From Phycisphaerae bacterium (GTDB lineage: Bacteria > Planctomycetota > Phycisphaerae > Sedimentisphaerales > Anaerohalosphaeraceae), in the NCBI GenBank assembly GCA_014859965.1, contig JACZKQ010000045.1, positions 1-64,000 of the forward strand: a DNA stretch of 64,000 nt, in the 5' to 3' direction. The notes under the pieces were generated by a model. The model saw nothing but the letters and a program-made list of their open reading frames with translations. It had not been told where the DNA came from and searched no databases. Positions 1-8,688 of the stretch are shown one piece after another. Made by a program: the position numbers and the translations under genes. Positions within the stretch are counted from its first letter, which is position 1; every line of letters starts with the position of its first letter.

Positions 1-1
1 G

Positions 2-1198
2 TATCAGTGGGACTTCGGGGACGGCGGGCAGGCGACGGGGGCGCAGTGTGAGTACGTTTTCGCGAAGGCGGGGATTTACAAGGTTGTGCTGACGGTCAAG
101 GCGGGGGCGTATTCGCACAGTTGTTGGGCGCTGGTGCGGGCGCATACGGCGGAGACGGTGGGCGTGCCGCAACTGCTGCTGGATACGGATGCGAAGAACG
201 AGCAGGACGACCAGCACTACATCGGGTACGCGCTGTTCAGCGAGTTGGATATCCTTGGGATCAACAGCACCCATCACGGCGGCGGACAGGAGCCGGTCAA
301 CTACGAGGAGATACTGCACGTGATGGAGCTGTCGCGCCAGAGCGGGCTGAGCGAGGATCGGATGCCGATGGTGTTTCGCGGGGCCAATGCCCGGATGGCC
401 GTTCCGGCCAGCGGGATGTGGTACGATACGGAGGCGATCGTGACGGAGGCCAGCGAAGCGATCCTGGCGGCGGCGCGCGGCGCCTCGCCTGAGAATCCGG
501 TGTGGATCGTGCCCGTGGGGCCGGGGACGAATCCCGCGGCGGCGATTCTGCAGGCGCGGCTGGAGGGATTCGAGTTGAAGGACCGGGTGCGGATCATGTG
601 GCTGGGCGGGTCGAACAACGAGATCGTCAACGAGTTCAACGGCAACAACGATCCGTGGTCGATCTACGTGGTATGTCAGGGCGGCCTGGAGACGTGGATC
701 ATGCCGGCGCCGGTGGGAGCGCGGGTGGCCATCAACAAGACAACAGAGGGGCACCTGTACCCGGACAATCCGTTGGGGGCCTATCTCAAGAGCATTATGC
801 CCGCGACCAACAAGGCGCTGTACGATGCGAGCTGCCTGTCGGCGATCATCAGCGACCGGTTGGGGCTCGGGTGGGTGAAGGAGGCCGAGCCGGTTGTGGT
901 TGCAGGCCCGCAGAACGGATATCGGTGGACGAAGACGGAGGGCCCTTCGGAGGTGCGTGTGATTCGGCAGATCGATCAGACGGCCATGAAGATGGACCTT
1001 TTCAATACACTGAGGGGGCAGCCGACCCGGCTGTTGGAAGTGACGGCGTGCTATCCGCCGCTGCCCGGCGACGTGAACGGGGACTGTATTGTGAATCTTC
1101 TGGATCTGGCGGAATTAGCGGGGCAATGGCTGAACTGTAATCTGGTTCCGCAGGAGGCGTGTATGTTGTTTTTATTGCCCCGTTTAACAATGCGATAG
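2..1198 (+). CDS. PKD + nucleoside-hydrolase-like surface protein, dockerin-like tail (5' partial)
   Basis: The reading frame is open from base 2, so the N-terminus lies outside the window. The first visible residues form the end of a PKD domain (WDFGDG followed by the Y-x-F-x-x-AG-x-Y-x-V strand). Next comes a domain starting DTDAKNEQDDQHYIGYAL, with the Asp-rich opening and overall pattern of inosine-uridine nucleoside hydrolase-like / cellulose-binding Sde182 (DUF1593) proteins. A dockerin-like module (GDVNGDCIVNLLDLAELAGQ) lies near the C-terminus. The tail after it continues for about 25 residues and is longer than in the LamG protein encoded from 2350, which ends soon after the related CNLVPQSAC. 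It is probably exported and cell-surface or extracellular. Substrate is unknown; nucleoside hydrolysis is inferred from fold resemblance only. Confidence 0.72.
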   Translation, partial: YQWDFGDGGQATGAQCEYVFAKAGIYKVVLTVKAGAYSHSCWALVRAHTAETVGVPQLLLDTDAKNEQDDQHYIGYALFSELDILGINSTHHGGGQEPVNYEEILHVMELSRQSGLSEDRMPMVFRGANARMAVPASGMWYDTEAIVTEASEAILAAARGASPENPVWIVPVGPGTNPAAAILQARLEGFELKDRVRIMWLGGSNNEIVNEFNGNNDPWSIYVVCQGGLETWIMPAPVGARVAINKTTEGHLYPDNPLGAYLKSIMPATNKALYDASCLSAIISDRLGLGWVKEAEPVVVAGPQNGYRWTKTEGPSEVRVIRQIDQTAMKMDLFNTLRGQPTRLLEVTACYPPLPGDVNGDCIVNLLDLAELAGQWLNCNLVPQEACMLFLLPRLTMR

Positions 1199-1217
1199 TT
1201 ATTACAGGGAGCGCGAT

Positions 1218-2105
1218 ATGGAATCGTCATGCCGTCAAGGTCGAAGGGATGCAGGCTTCACTCTAATCGAACTTCTGGTGGTTATCGCAATTATCGGCCT
1301 TCTGCTGGCGATCATCATTCCCGCATTGCAGGTGGCCAAGACTCAGGCGACGGCGATCGTCTGCATGGCCAACGTCAGGGGCTTGGGCGCTTCCTGGTAC
1401 CTGTACGCCGAAGATAACGACAATTACATCATGGACGGGGACACGGGCGACACGCTTTCCGGCTGGTCGACCTATAAAGGCGTGCAGGTCCACAACTTTG
1501 TGTCGCGGCCCCAGAACGCAGCCGGCGCCTACAGCAATGCGACCATCGAGGACAAAGTGCGCGGATTCGAAAAAGGCGCCGTATGGCCGTACGTGGAAAA
1601 CCCGGATGTCTACCACTGCCCCTCTGACCGGCGGTATCTCCGCCCTGCGCAGGGGGGCGGCGGCGGCATCGGAGGCTATCGCAGCTATTCACTCGGCGCC
1701 GTCCTGTCCTTGTGGGGCGGCGAGGGAAGCGGAGAAGCCGATTGCCAGATCAGAAGGCGGGACGAGGTCATCAGCCCGTCAGAAAAGTTCACCTGGCTCG
1801 AAGAGATGGACGGTTGGGGCTACAACAACAGGACCTGGAACATGGTGCTTACCCACAGGCGATGGACCGACCCATTTGCTATCTGGCATAATGGTCGAAG
1901 CACGTTCGCCTTTGCGGACGGACATGCCGAAAAGCACAAGTGGGTCGAACAACAAACGCTGGACATGGCCCAAGCCATGATAGACGGGGTATCCGATTCG
2001 GAGCAGGTCAAGTTTAAGGACGTCTTGCCGGGCCAGCCGCGAGACTACGACTGGGCCAAGAAGCACTATATTCCAGGGAGCACACCTGCGCATCTGCGAT
2101 GGTGA
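1218..2105 (+). CDS. Type II secretion/type IV-like prepilin with H-X9-DG-type C-terminus
   Basis: A 295-residue protein. Near the N-terminus it carries a prepilin cleavage/methylation motif (GFTLIELLVVIAIIGLLLAI, about residues 13-32): the Gly-Phe processing site, Glu at +5 and a hydrophobic helix. The rest is a globular pseudopilin domain. A segment HNGRSTFAFADGHAEKHKW resembles the H-X9-DG motif typical of the large planctomycete family of DUF1559-like prepilins. The start is supported by a purine-rich GGGAGCG just upstream. Such proteins are processed by a prepilin peptidase and sit in the cytoplasmic membrane or in a pseudopilus; planctomycetes carry many, and their individual roles are unknown. 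It follows the preceding surface-protein gene by 19 bases and may be co-transcribed. Confidence 0.88.
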   Translation: MESSCRQGRRDAGFTLIELLVVIAIIGLLLAIIIPALQVAKTQATAIVCMANVRGLGASWYLYAEDNDNYIMDGDTGDTLSGWSTYKGVQVHNFVSRPQNAAGAYSNATIEDKVRGFEKGAVWPYVENPDVYHCPSDRRYLRPAQGGGGGIGGYRSYSLGAVLSLWGGEGSGEADCQIRRRDEVISPSEKFTWLEEMDGWGYNNRTWNMVLTHRRWTDPFAIWHNGRSTFAFADGHAEKHKWVEQQTLDMAQAMIDGVSDSEQVKFKDVLPGQPRDYDWAKKHYIPGSTPAHLRW

Positions 2106-2349
2106 CCCCGCCCCGCCCTTACGGCACGTCGGCAATGAAAGACGCCAGCGGCGGTGCGGGTCGATTCTGGCAGATGGGAAAGGAGGTGAATGGAAGGCAG
2201 CATCTAGGTTTCGGGGGAGGCGGCGCGAGTATTGCCCGGCGGTAGGATAGCAGGCAAGTCTACCGGCCGGAATGGATGCGGCGTGGCAGCCCAAGTATTG
2301 GGAAAACGTAAAAACCATCGAAAGGTTAAAACAGGCAAGGAGAAAAGTC

Positions 2350-4959
2350 ATGGATTCCAAACGTGTTCTGTGGTTGGCGTGTTTTTGCATTTTTGCGGCT
2401 GGAATCGGCGGGGGTTTTGTTTCGGGGGCGACGCTGTTGTTGTACGATTTTCAGGACGGCAGCGGTACGACGGCGCTGGACCTGTCGGGCAATAACAATC
2501 ACGGCGTTCTGGCGGGCTTTGCCAATACGTCGGCGGGGGCGGGTTTATTCGGCACGAGCGAGGGCTGGGTGGCCGGCGGAGGCCTGAGTTTTCTGGCGGA
2601 TGCGGTTCGGAGCTATGTGTCAACGCCGCTTAGCCTCGGTGCGCTGACGGGGGATTTCACGGCGGAGTTTGTGGCAAGCTATACGGGGACCACTTCGTGG
2701 GCTCCGGTGTTCGGCTCGGATGTGTCTTCGTTCCAGGCGGCTCAGACGTTTTTCTTCGGGGTAAATTCCAATCAGACGAACGTCGAGGTGCGGGTGCAGA
2801 ATTCGGCGGGCGCGCTCGGGGTGCACCCGTGGAGTATACCTGACGCAACCAGCCATCATGTGGTAATGACGTACAGGAAGTCGGACAACCAGGTGCAGGT
2901 GTTCATTAACGGCGTTCTTGCGGCGACCGGCACGAGGGCGGCGACTATGAACACCGCCACGTCGAAGTTTCGGATCGGCAACACGGGGTGGGCGCCGGCC
3001 GAGCAGTGGGGCGGCGTGATTTACGGAGTGGCGATTTCAAACGAGCGGCTCGAACCCGGGGAGTTCGTTCTCAACTACAAGGCCCGGCAGCCGAACCCTG
3101 CCGATGGTGCAGGGCAGGTGGCGCCGGACAGCATTCTGAGCTGGCAACCGCCGAATACATTGCTGTTTCCAACCCCAACTTACAAGGTTTACATGGGGAC
3201 GACTCCGGCCGTGAGCCTTGCGGGGACAACAGATGAGGCAAGCTATAATCCGGGCGGCCTGGCCCGTGGGACGACTTATTACTGGCGCGTGGACGTCGAC
3301 GGAGGCGCGACAGGCGATTTGTGGACGTTTACCACGGAAGGGATTGCCACGCATCCGTCGCCCGGGCACGAGGATTGGGGGCAAAGTCCGCTGGTGACGC
3401 TGAAGTGGACTGGCGATGAGAGCATCGCTTCGTACGACGTCTGGATGAGCAGTGCGGGCGATCCGAATAGTGGGGGCTACGACCCGAACGCCGTGAGTTT
3501 TGTCGCGAACGTTACCGGGACGAGCTATACGCCCGCAGCAGCGCTGACGGATGGGGCCGCTTACAGTTGGCGGATAGTGACGCGGGACAGTGGAGGCTCC
3601 GTGATCGCGACGGGACCGGTTTGGCGGTTCGATGTCGGGCGGCTGGTTGCCCATTATGCCTTTGACGGGAATCTGTCCGATGCTTCGGGTGAAGGCAGGC
3701 ACGGCACGGCTCTAGGCGGTGTGTCGTTCGCACCGGGCCTGTCGGGTCAGGCGGCGGTGTTCAACGGATTGAATAACGGCGTGAGCATCGGCAACTGGAA
3801 CCCGGCGACGACGGGCAAACTGACGCTGTCGTGCCTTGCCAAGTGGAACGGCCTGAACGGCGGCTGGCAGGGTATCATCGGCAAGCGAGAGGCGTGGTCG
3901 GCGGCCGGCATGATGTTCCAGTGGCAGGCGCATAACACCAACGGCGCAGTTCGCTTCGCGACATTCAGCGACGGCGGCAATGCGGCGCCGATGCGGGCGC
4001 TGATACCCGGGCACTGGGAGCACCTGGCGGTGAGCTTCGACGGAACGCATGCGTGGGTGTACCTGGACGGCGAGTTGAAGGGCACGTATCCGTTCAGGTT
4101 CGATGGCGGCGCCGAGGCCGGCATGACGGTAGGAGCAACGTTTGCGGCGGCCGGCGCGGGTTCGGAGGTATTCAACGGACTCCTGGACGATGTGCGAATA
4201 TGGGACGGCATACGGCTGGACGAAGAAATCGAGACGCTTTACTGGGCGACACCGATCGCCAAGAGGCCGGACCCGGTGCACAGAGCGATTGACATGCCGC
4301 TGGACTGGGTGTTGAGCTGGACAACCGGCGGAGGGCCTGTTACGGGGCAGACGTTGTACCTGAATGACGATCCGAACATGGCAGGCGCGGTGCTTGAGAC
4401 GGTGAGCCTGGGCGCTTCGCAGACGAGTTATGCCCCGACGGCCGTGCTGAACCTCGCGCAGACGTACTACTGGCGCGTTGACACCGTAACGGCGACGGGT
4501 ACAATCGAAGGCAACGTGTGGAGCTTTACCACGGCGCCGCCGAGGCCGTACGATCCGATTCCGGCGGACGGCCAGACGGACCTTTTGCCGCACGAGGTTG
4601 TATTGAGCTGGCTGGCGGCCCCCGTCGGCGGTCCGTACACGCATACGGTGTACCTGAGCAAGAGCAACAGCAGCTTCAGCGATCCGGACGACAGGATGTT
4701 TGCGCTCGAGCCCGGAGCGACTTCACTGCAGCCGAGCGGGCTGAATTGGAGTTCGAGTTACTGGTGGCAGGTGAAGGGTGACGACGGGGCAAACCAGGTG
4801 GAGAGCGAGGTGTGGAGGTTTACCACGATTACACCACAATGCAATTCGCCGCTTTCGGCGGATGTGAACGGCGACTGCATGGTGGACCTTGCGGATCTGG
4901 CGGAGATTGCTGGCCAGTGGCTGCAGTGTAATCTGGTCCCGCAGTCGGCTTGTCCGTAA
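2350..4959 (+). CDS. Secreted two-LamG surface protein with dockerin-like tail
   Basis: An 869-residue protein starting at an ATG preceded by AAGGAG. It has a signal peptide (about residues 1-26), a LamG/concanavalin-like domain (about 27-225) and a fibronectin-III-like pair with repeated TYYWRVD strands. A second LamG domain follows (about 433-615, from LVAHYAFDGNLSD to LLDDVRIWDG), then two more YYWRV/SYWWQV modules. It ends in a dockerin-like module (ADVNGDCMVDLADLAEIAGQ). No catalytic residues are recognisable; the architecture suggests glycan binding or surface attachment. A 4988-5030 hairpin terminator follows the gene. The family is common in Phycisphaerae; the role is inferred. Confidence 0.83.
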   Translation: MDSKRVLWLACFCIFAAGIGGGFVSGATLLLYDFQDGSGTTALDLSGNNNHGVLAGFANTSAGAGLFGTSEGWVAGGGLSFLADAVRSYVSTPLSLGALTGDFTAEFVASYTGTTSWAPVFGSDVSSFQAAQTFFFGVNSNQTNVEVRVQNSAGALGVHPWSIPDATSHHVVMTYRKSDNQVQVFINGVLAATGTRAATMNTATSKFRIGNTGWAPAEQWGGVIYGVAISNERLEPGEFVLNYKARQPNPADGAGQVAPDSILSWQPPNTLLFPTPTYKVYMGTTPAVSLAGTTDEASYNPGGLARGTTYYWRVDVDGGATGDLWTFTTEGIATHPSPGHEDWGQSPLVTLKWTGDESIASYDVWMSSAGDPNSGGYDPNAVSFVANVTGTSYTPAAALTDGAAYSWRIVTRDSGGSVIATGPVWRFDVGRLVAHYAFDGNLSDASGEGRHGTALGGVSFAPGLSGQAAVFNGLNNGVSIGNWNPATTGKLTLSCLAKWNGLNGGWQGIIGKREAWSAAGMMFQWQAHNTNGAVRFATFSDGGNAAPMRALIPGHWEHLAVSFDGTHAWVYLDGELKGTYPFRFDGGAEAGMTVGATFAAAGAGSEVFNGLLDDVRIWDGIRLDEEIETLYWATPIAKRPDPVHRAIDMPLDWVLSWTTGGGPVTGQTLYLNDDPNMAGAVLETVSLGASQTSYAPTAVLNLAQTYYWRVDTVTATGTIEGNVWSFTTAPPRPYDPIPADGQTDLLPHEVVLSWLAAPVGGPYTHTVYLSKSNSSFSDPDDRMFALEPGATSLQPSGLNWSSSYWWQVKGDDGANQVESEVWRFTTITPQCNSPLSADVNGDCMVDLADLAEIAGQWLQCNLVPQSACP

Positions 4960-4987
4960 TAACGCCCGATTGTGGCAAAAAGCTTAC

Positions 4988-5030
4988 AGGCAGAGGGTTC
5001 GGCGAAACAGGCCGGGCCTTCTGCCTTTCT
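4988..5030 (+). terminator. Rho-independent-like terminator after LamG gene
   Basis: The stem AGGCAGAGG (4988-4996) pairs with CCTTCTGCCT (5017-5026) with one G-T pair, and is followed by a short T-rich stretch. It lies 29 bases past the stop of the LamG gene. Confidence 0.6.
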
Positions 5031-5775
5031 TAGCGGCGATGCGCCTTCCAGCCCGTGATCCGAGCGGTGCCGATTATACCAGGCGATGTAACAAACGATC
5101 CCTGTCACACCGAGGAGGGTGCGAAGCCTGGTTTATAGACGTCTTCAGAAAAGCACGAACAAATCCGAAATACAACACGCTTAGAGCCCTTATCTACTGG
5201 CAAATGGGTATCGATGCCTTCGACGGTTTTAACTGCCGGATCCGCTCGACCGACTCTGAGGCAGCGATATGGAAGTCTGAAATTGCAGAGCACAAGAGCT
5301 TCTGGTTGTCGGAGGTCAAGACTGCAGGCGGCACTAAGGTGACGGGTTCGGGAGGAGGTCTTTAGTGCCGGACTGACAAACCGGTTACGCGTACCGAAGT
5401 GAAATCGAAACCCTTTTAAATCACCCTGTATTACCACTCTTCAATCCTCACACGCTTTAGTGTAAAACAATGGCGAGCCGTCCTTCGGGACATTAAGGCT
5501 CGCCCGAGGATTTTTCGCACATGAAAGTGCTGCCCAGCCATCATGAAGCGAGACCTCCTACCGACGAGAATTATGGATTGGCCGAGTGCCAGCCGACGAT
5601 CGAAGTAGGGTGAATTCTTCCATATTGAAAATAATGCGTTACCGTCGAGAACTGTCAGAAGGCCCCGCAAGCTGCGCAATCCAAATAACACTGAAAGATC
5701 ATTGCCACGGCGGTGGGTTTTTGGCAGGGCATGGTATCATGGCCGCGAAAAACAGTCTTTTTGAAAGGATATGCT
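5031..5775. other. Non-coding stretch upstream of ubiquitin-like cassette
   Basis: About 745 bases with no convincing gene. It holds the hairpin at 5472-5515 and, on the minus strand near 5030-5108, a short translation (AWYNRHRSDHGLEGASP) faintly like the C-terminus of an integrase-core transposase. No transposase body, inverted repeats or target duplication was seen. The region may be the boundary of an acquired segment, but this is only an inference. Confidence 0.4.
5472..5515 (+). terminator. Strong hairpin with TTCG tetraloop and downstream T5
   Basis: GGCGAGCC (5472-5479) pairs with GGCTCGCC (5497-5504). The interior GTCC-TTCG-GGAC (5480-5491) forms a second stem closed by a classical UUCG-type tetraloop. 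TTTTT follows at 5511-5515. It could be a terminator for transcription entering from upstream, or part of a small structured RNA. No gene ends directly before it. Confidence 0.5.
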
Positions 5776-6819
5776 ATGACTTTGTTTCGGCCGTTGCGCA
5801 ATGAGCTTTACAAGTACCGGAAGAACAGAGGACGCTCCATCGATGGAATGATCCCCGGCACGGCAGGGCGGTTCAGGAAACTGACAACGCCATCCACCGA
5901 CGTGATATTAAGAGGTGCCGGCTATGATCATGACCTGTACATGGGGGATATGCCTCGCCAGTACCATCCGAATATCCATGCCCCGAACGTAGATTGGACC
6001 ACCTATGAGCAGGATCATCCTCATGATGTCTCACTCAGGCATACTCCCCAATCGGCTCATGGATTCGATCCTCCCTTTGGGCAACAGCCATTTGGTCTGA
6101 GCATGCCCTGTGATGAACTGGCCTTGAGCGAGCAGTGGCTCATGAACATGGGCGCCAGGCCAAGGCCGCAAGAAGGGCCTGTCCCCGGTTCGATGGAAGA
6201 GATTCGGCCGCTGCTTGATGGCGTCAGAATGACAATCCATGAGCAGGGAAGGCCTGAAACGCATACCATTCCCAGCTTGGAGGATGTGGCCGATGCATTG
6301 AATGTGTTGGAGAAAAGCCTCCCAGAGGACCATCCAGACATTATGCATCTGCGCCAGGCATTTCGGGTCATGGGCGGGCAATTGTCTGCACCTACAGAGG
6401 ATCTGCTGCCGCAGACTGCCTTACCTGCTGATCTGCCCGTATCCGGATTGCCTGAACAAACAGCCTTTTTCGAGGCGATGGAACTTGAAGTCACGCTACC
6501 GAATGCTGTGATGCCGCTCGATGATCTTGTGGACAGCTTGATGGCTGCCGAGCCCGGCCCAGCGCCGGCTCCTGTCGAAATGCCCATGCATGCGGCAGCG
6601 GAATATAGCGACATTGCTGCATATGATGGTACACTCGCTGCAGCAGAGATCGAACAAGCCATTGATCAGATGATGGCGGTGCCAAAGGAAGAGGAACTGT
6701 ACGATCCCTTGGCGGCAGGAGCGCAGCAATTCGAACAGGCCATGCAGTACATGGCCAATCCCTTTATGATGCCCGGTCAGATGGGGTTCACGGGACCGAT
6801 GCCCGGCCCAGGCTTCTGA
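5776..6819 (+). CDS. Unknown Pro/Met/Ala-rich protein, first gene of ubiquitin-like cassette
   Basis: A 347-residue protein not recognised from any family. The chosen ATG has GAAAGGA seven bases upstream; an in-frame upstream ATG at 5713 lacks a ribosome site. The N-terminus is basic (RNELYKYRKNRGRS). The middle is rich in Pro, His and Asp, with an acidic alpha-helical stretch around EDVADALNVLEKSLPEDHPD. The C-terminus is low-complexity and ends in Met-, Pro- and Gly-rich sequence (MMPGQMGFTGPMPGPGF). There is no signal peptide or membrane segment, so it is probably cytoplasmic. It is followed by a terminator and then the GHKL ATPase gene in the same direction. It could be a substrate or scaffold of the conjugation system, but nothing in the sequence proves this. 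Confidence 0.7.
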   Translation: MTLFRPLRNELYKYRKNRGRSIDGMIPGTAGRFRKLTTPSTDVILRGAGYDHDLYMGDMPRQYHPNIHAPNVDWTTYEQDHPHDVSLRHTPQSAHGFDPPFGQQPFGLSMPCDELALSEQWLMNMGARPRPQEGPVPGSMEEIRPLLDGVRMTIHEQGRPETHTIPSLEDVADALNVLEKSLPEDHPDIMHLRQAFRVMGGQLSAPTEDLLPQTALPADLPVSGLPEQTAFFEAMELEVTLPNAVMPLDDLVDSLMAAEPGPAPAPVEMPMHAAAEYSDIAAYDGTLAAAEIEQAIDQMMAVPKEEELYDPLAAGAQQFEQAMQYMANPFMMPGQMGFTGPMPGPGF

Positions 6820-6842
6820 ACCGGTTTATTATATTCGTTTGC

Positions 6843-6878
6843 GGGAGCCCTTTGGATTAGTCCAGCGGCTCCCTTTTT
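6843..6878 (+). terminator. Terminator between cassette genes 1 and 2
   Basis: GGGAGCC (6843-6849) pairs with GGCTCCC (6867-6873), and TTTTT follows at 6874-6878. It is a canonical intrinsic terminator lying 24 bases after the stop of the first cassette gene. Confidence 0.75.
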
Positions 6879-6889
6879 AATGCGCACTG

Positions 6890-6921
6890 GATGGCACGCT
6901 TCCGTTTTGGAGCGTGCCATC
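6890..6921. repeat. Perfect 11-bp inverted repeat upstream of GHKL ATPase (copy 1)
   Basis: The arms GATGGCACGCT (6890-6900) and AGCGTGCCATC (6911-6921) are perfectly complementary across a 10-base loop, and no T-tract follows. The right arm ends 11 bases before the GGAGGTGA ribosome site of the ATPase gene. The same arms recur at 8630-8661. It may be an operator or an mRNA stem-loop that sets processing or expression. Confidence 0.7.
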
Positions 6922-6944
6922 GCTCTTTGAATGGAGGTGAAATT

Positions 6945-8561
6945 ATGCAAGAAACAATCTGTGCAAGGGTCAACGCGAGGCTGTTGACCAAAGCCGACCG
7001 GCTCTTTACGGGGACGGTCGAGGGCAGGATCATCGAGATTCTGCAGAATGCAAGGCGTGCCGGCGGGACAACCGTCAAGATCACGAACCATAATGGTTTG
7101 GTGACGGTCCGGGACAACGGCTCCGGGATAGAGGATTTCCAAAAGCTTCTGGACCTGGGCGGAAGCGGCTGGGATGAGCAGCTTGAGAGGGGAGAAGACC
7201 CGGCCGGCGTAGGATTGTTCAGTCTGGCCCCGCGGGAGGTGACCATCGTATCAGGCCACCGACAGGCGGTCATTGACGCTGAGGGCTGGACGGGCAAACC
7301 CGTTGAAGTCACAGAGGCCGACAAGGCGGTCTCGGGCACTCTGTTGAGGTTCAAGGATGATAAGCCCTGGGACTTTGATACCGTGGAAAAGCATGCTGTA
7401 TTCTGCGGCATGACGGTCGTGGTGGATGGCAAACGCTGCCATGCCACACCGTTTTGCTCGGACGCAGCCGTGCACTACCAAACACCGGGCTGCAGGATCG
7501 AGATCACAAACGAGATCTCCAACTACCACCAGAAATGGCTGTTGACCTGGTACACGGGCAAGATCCTGGTGAACTTCCACGGCCAGGTGGTGCAACTGGA
7601 CTGCTGGCCGGCCAAGAACCGTAATCGCTTGGCGATCCTTGTGGACATCACACAGGACACGGCGATACGCCTGATGCTGCCGGCAAGGACTTGTCTGATA
7701 GAGAATGAGGCATATGAACAGCTCAAATCAGCGATAGAAAAGGAGTTCTACCGCTACTGGCAGAGGCAGAAGAGCCATTCGCTATACTACGATGAGTACC
7801 TTCGCGCCCGAGAGCTCGGTGTCGAACTACCGGAGGCGGAGCCGCAGTTCCAAGTGGGCCTGATCAGCGATGAATACGATCAGGCTGTCCAAATTACCAT
7901 GACCAGGGAGTTCAACGTGAGAGATGGCTATTTGTGCTTGGATGATGACGGAATCGACGAACACGCCGAAACCAACGCCCACCTGCTGGCAGCCACCGGC
8001 AAACTGAAAGACACGCCCTTTGTGCCTGTGACCATCCATTCCGGCTACATGGGTTACAGTTGGAGCAATCTGCCCAGGGTCACCAAAGTTGATGTGAGCC
8101 GGGGCAAAGAACTGCTCAGGCATTCGATCGGCTGCCACGATATCGCCTGTTTTGACGAACTGTCGATCCGAGTGGAGACGTCAGACGGAAAGAGCTTCGA
8201 AAGCGACGTCCCGATAGCGGTCGTCGATCAGCCGCCGGTCAGGGAAGGCTGCTGGCACACCGATCTGGTCTGCGTAACAACGGCTGCCAGAAATCATCTG
8301 GTAAATGACAACATCTGGTACCATATGGGCGGCTTCGACGGCGAAGGCGACAGCTATGACACTCAGTCGTGCCGCTTCGAGAAATTGCTGGATGAGTTCT
8401 GGAACGACCTCATTGGGCCATATGAGAGCCTGCGCCAGAAGCTGCTTGATGATATGGCTTGTCTCTTTGACGCGTGGCGAAAGGCTGTGCTCACAGAGGA
8501 TGGCCGGCTGGAGATCTATTTCAAGGATGGCAGCTGTCGAGAGGTGAGGCCTGGAGCTTAA
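6945..8561 (+). CDS. GHKL (Hsp90/histidine-kinase-fold) ATPase of ubiquitin-like cassette
   Basis: A 538-residue protein; the ATG follows an excellent GGAGGTGA site. The N-terminal domain has the Bergerat ATP-binding fold: N-box E31-x3-N35 (EILQNARRAG), G1 box D57NGSGI and G2 box GVGLFS from about residue 88. This is the arrangement of Hsp90, MutL, MORC and gyrase-B ATPases; the glutamate in the N-box is compatible with ATP hydrolysis. No phosphoacceptor His domain is seen, so it is not a standard sensor kinase. The remaining ~350 residues are not recognised. Hsp90-like ATPases often act as nucleotide-driven clamps. Here it may remodel or select targets for conjugation, which is inference from neighbourhood only. 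Confidence 0.82.
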   Translation: MQETICARVNARLLTKADRLFTGTVEGRIIEILQNARRAGGTTVKITNHNGLVTVRDNGSGIEDFQKLLDLGGSGWDEQLERGEDPAGVGLFSLAPREVTIVSGHRQAVIDAEGWTGKPVEVTEADKAVSGTLLRFKDDKPWDFDTVEKHAVFCGMTVVVDGKRCHATPFCSDAAVHYQTPGCRIEITNEISNYHQKWLLTWYTGKILVNFHGQVVQLDCWPAKNRNRLAILVDITQDTAIRLMLPARTCLIENEAYEQLKSAIEKEFYRYWQRQKSHSLYYDEYLRARELGVELPEAEPQFQVGLISDEYDQAVQITMTREFNVRDGYLCLDDDGIDEHAETNAHLLAATGKLKDTPFVPVTIHSGYMGYSWSNLPRVTKVDVSRGKELLRHSIGCHDIACFDELSIRVETSDGKSFESDVPIAVVDQPPVREGCWHTDLVCVTTAARNHLVNDNIWYHMGGFDGEGDSYDTQSCRFEKLLDEFWNDLIGPYESLRQKLLDDMACLFDAWRKAVLTEDGRLEIYFKDGSCREVRPGA

Positions 8562-8629
8562 GCACCTCTTATTCCATTCAATCCTTCTTTGCGAGAAGGT
8601 TTACTATAGACGTTTTGGCAGTTAGTTTA

Positions 8630-8661
8630 GATGGCACGCTTGCCATGTGGAGCGTGCCATC
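8630..8661. repeat. Perfect 11-bp inverted repeat upstream of DUF2958 gene (copy 2)
   Basis: The arms GATGGCACGCT (8630-8640) and AGCGTGCCATC (8651-8661) are identical to those at 6890-6921; the loop differs but also ends in TGG. It is followed by an AGAGGTGAAA ribosome site, as at the first copy. Confidence 0.7.
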
Positions 8662-8688
8662 GCTTCTTAAAGAAACAGAGGTGAAACT

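Noticed and set aside
3037-4644. Long minus-strand frames (221 and 310 residues) opposite the LamG gene
   Set aside because: They are shadows of a GC-rich coding gene: Arg-rich translations, no ribosome site and no domain.
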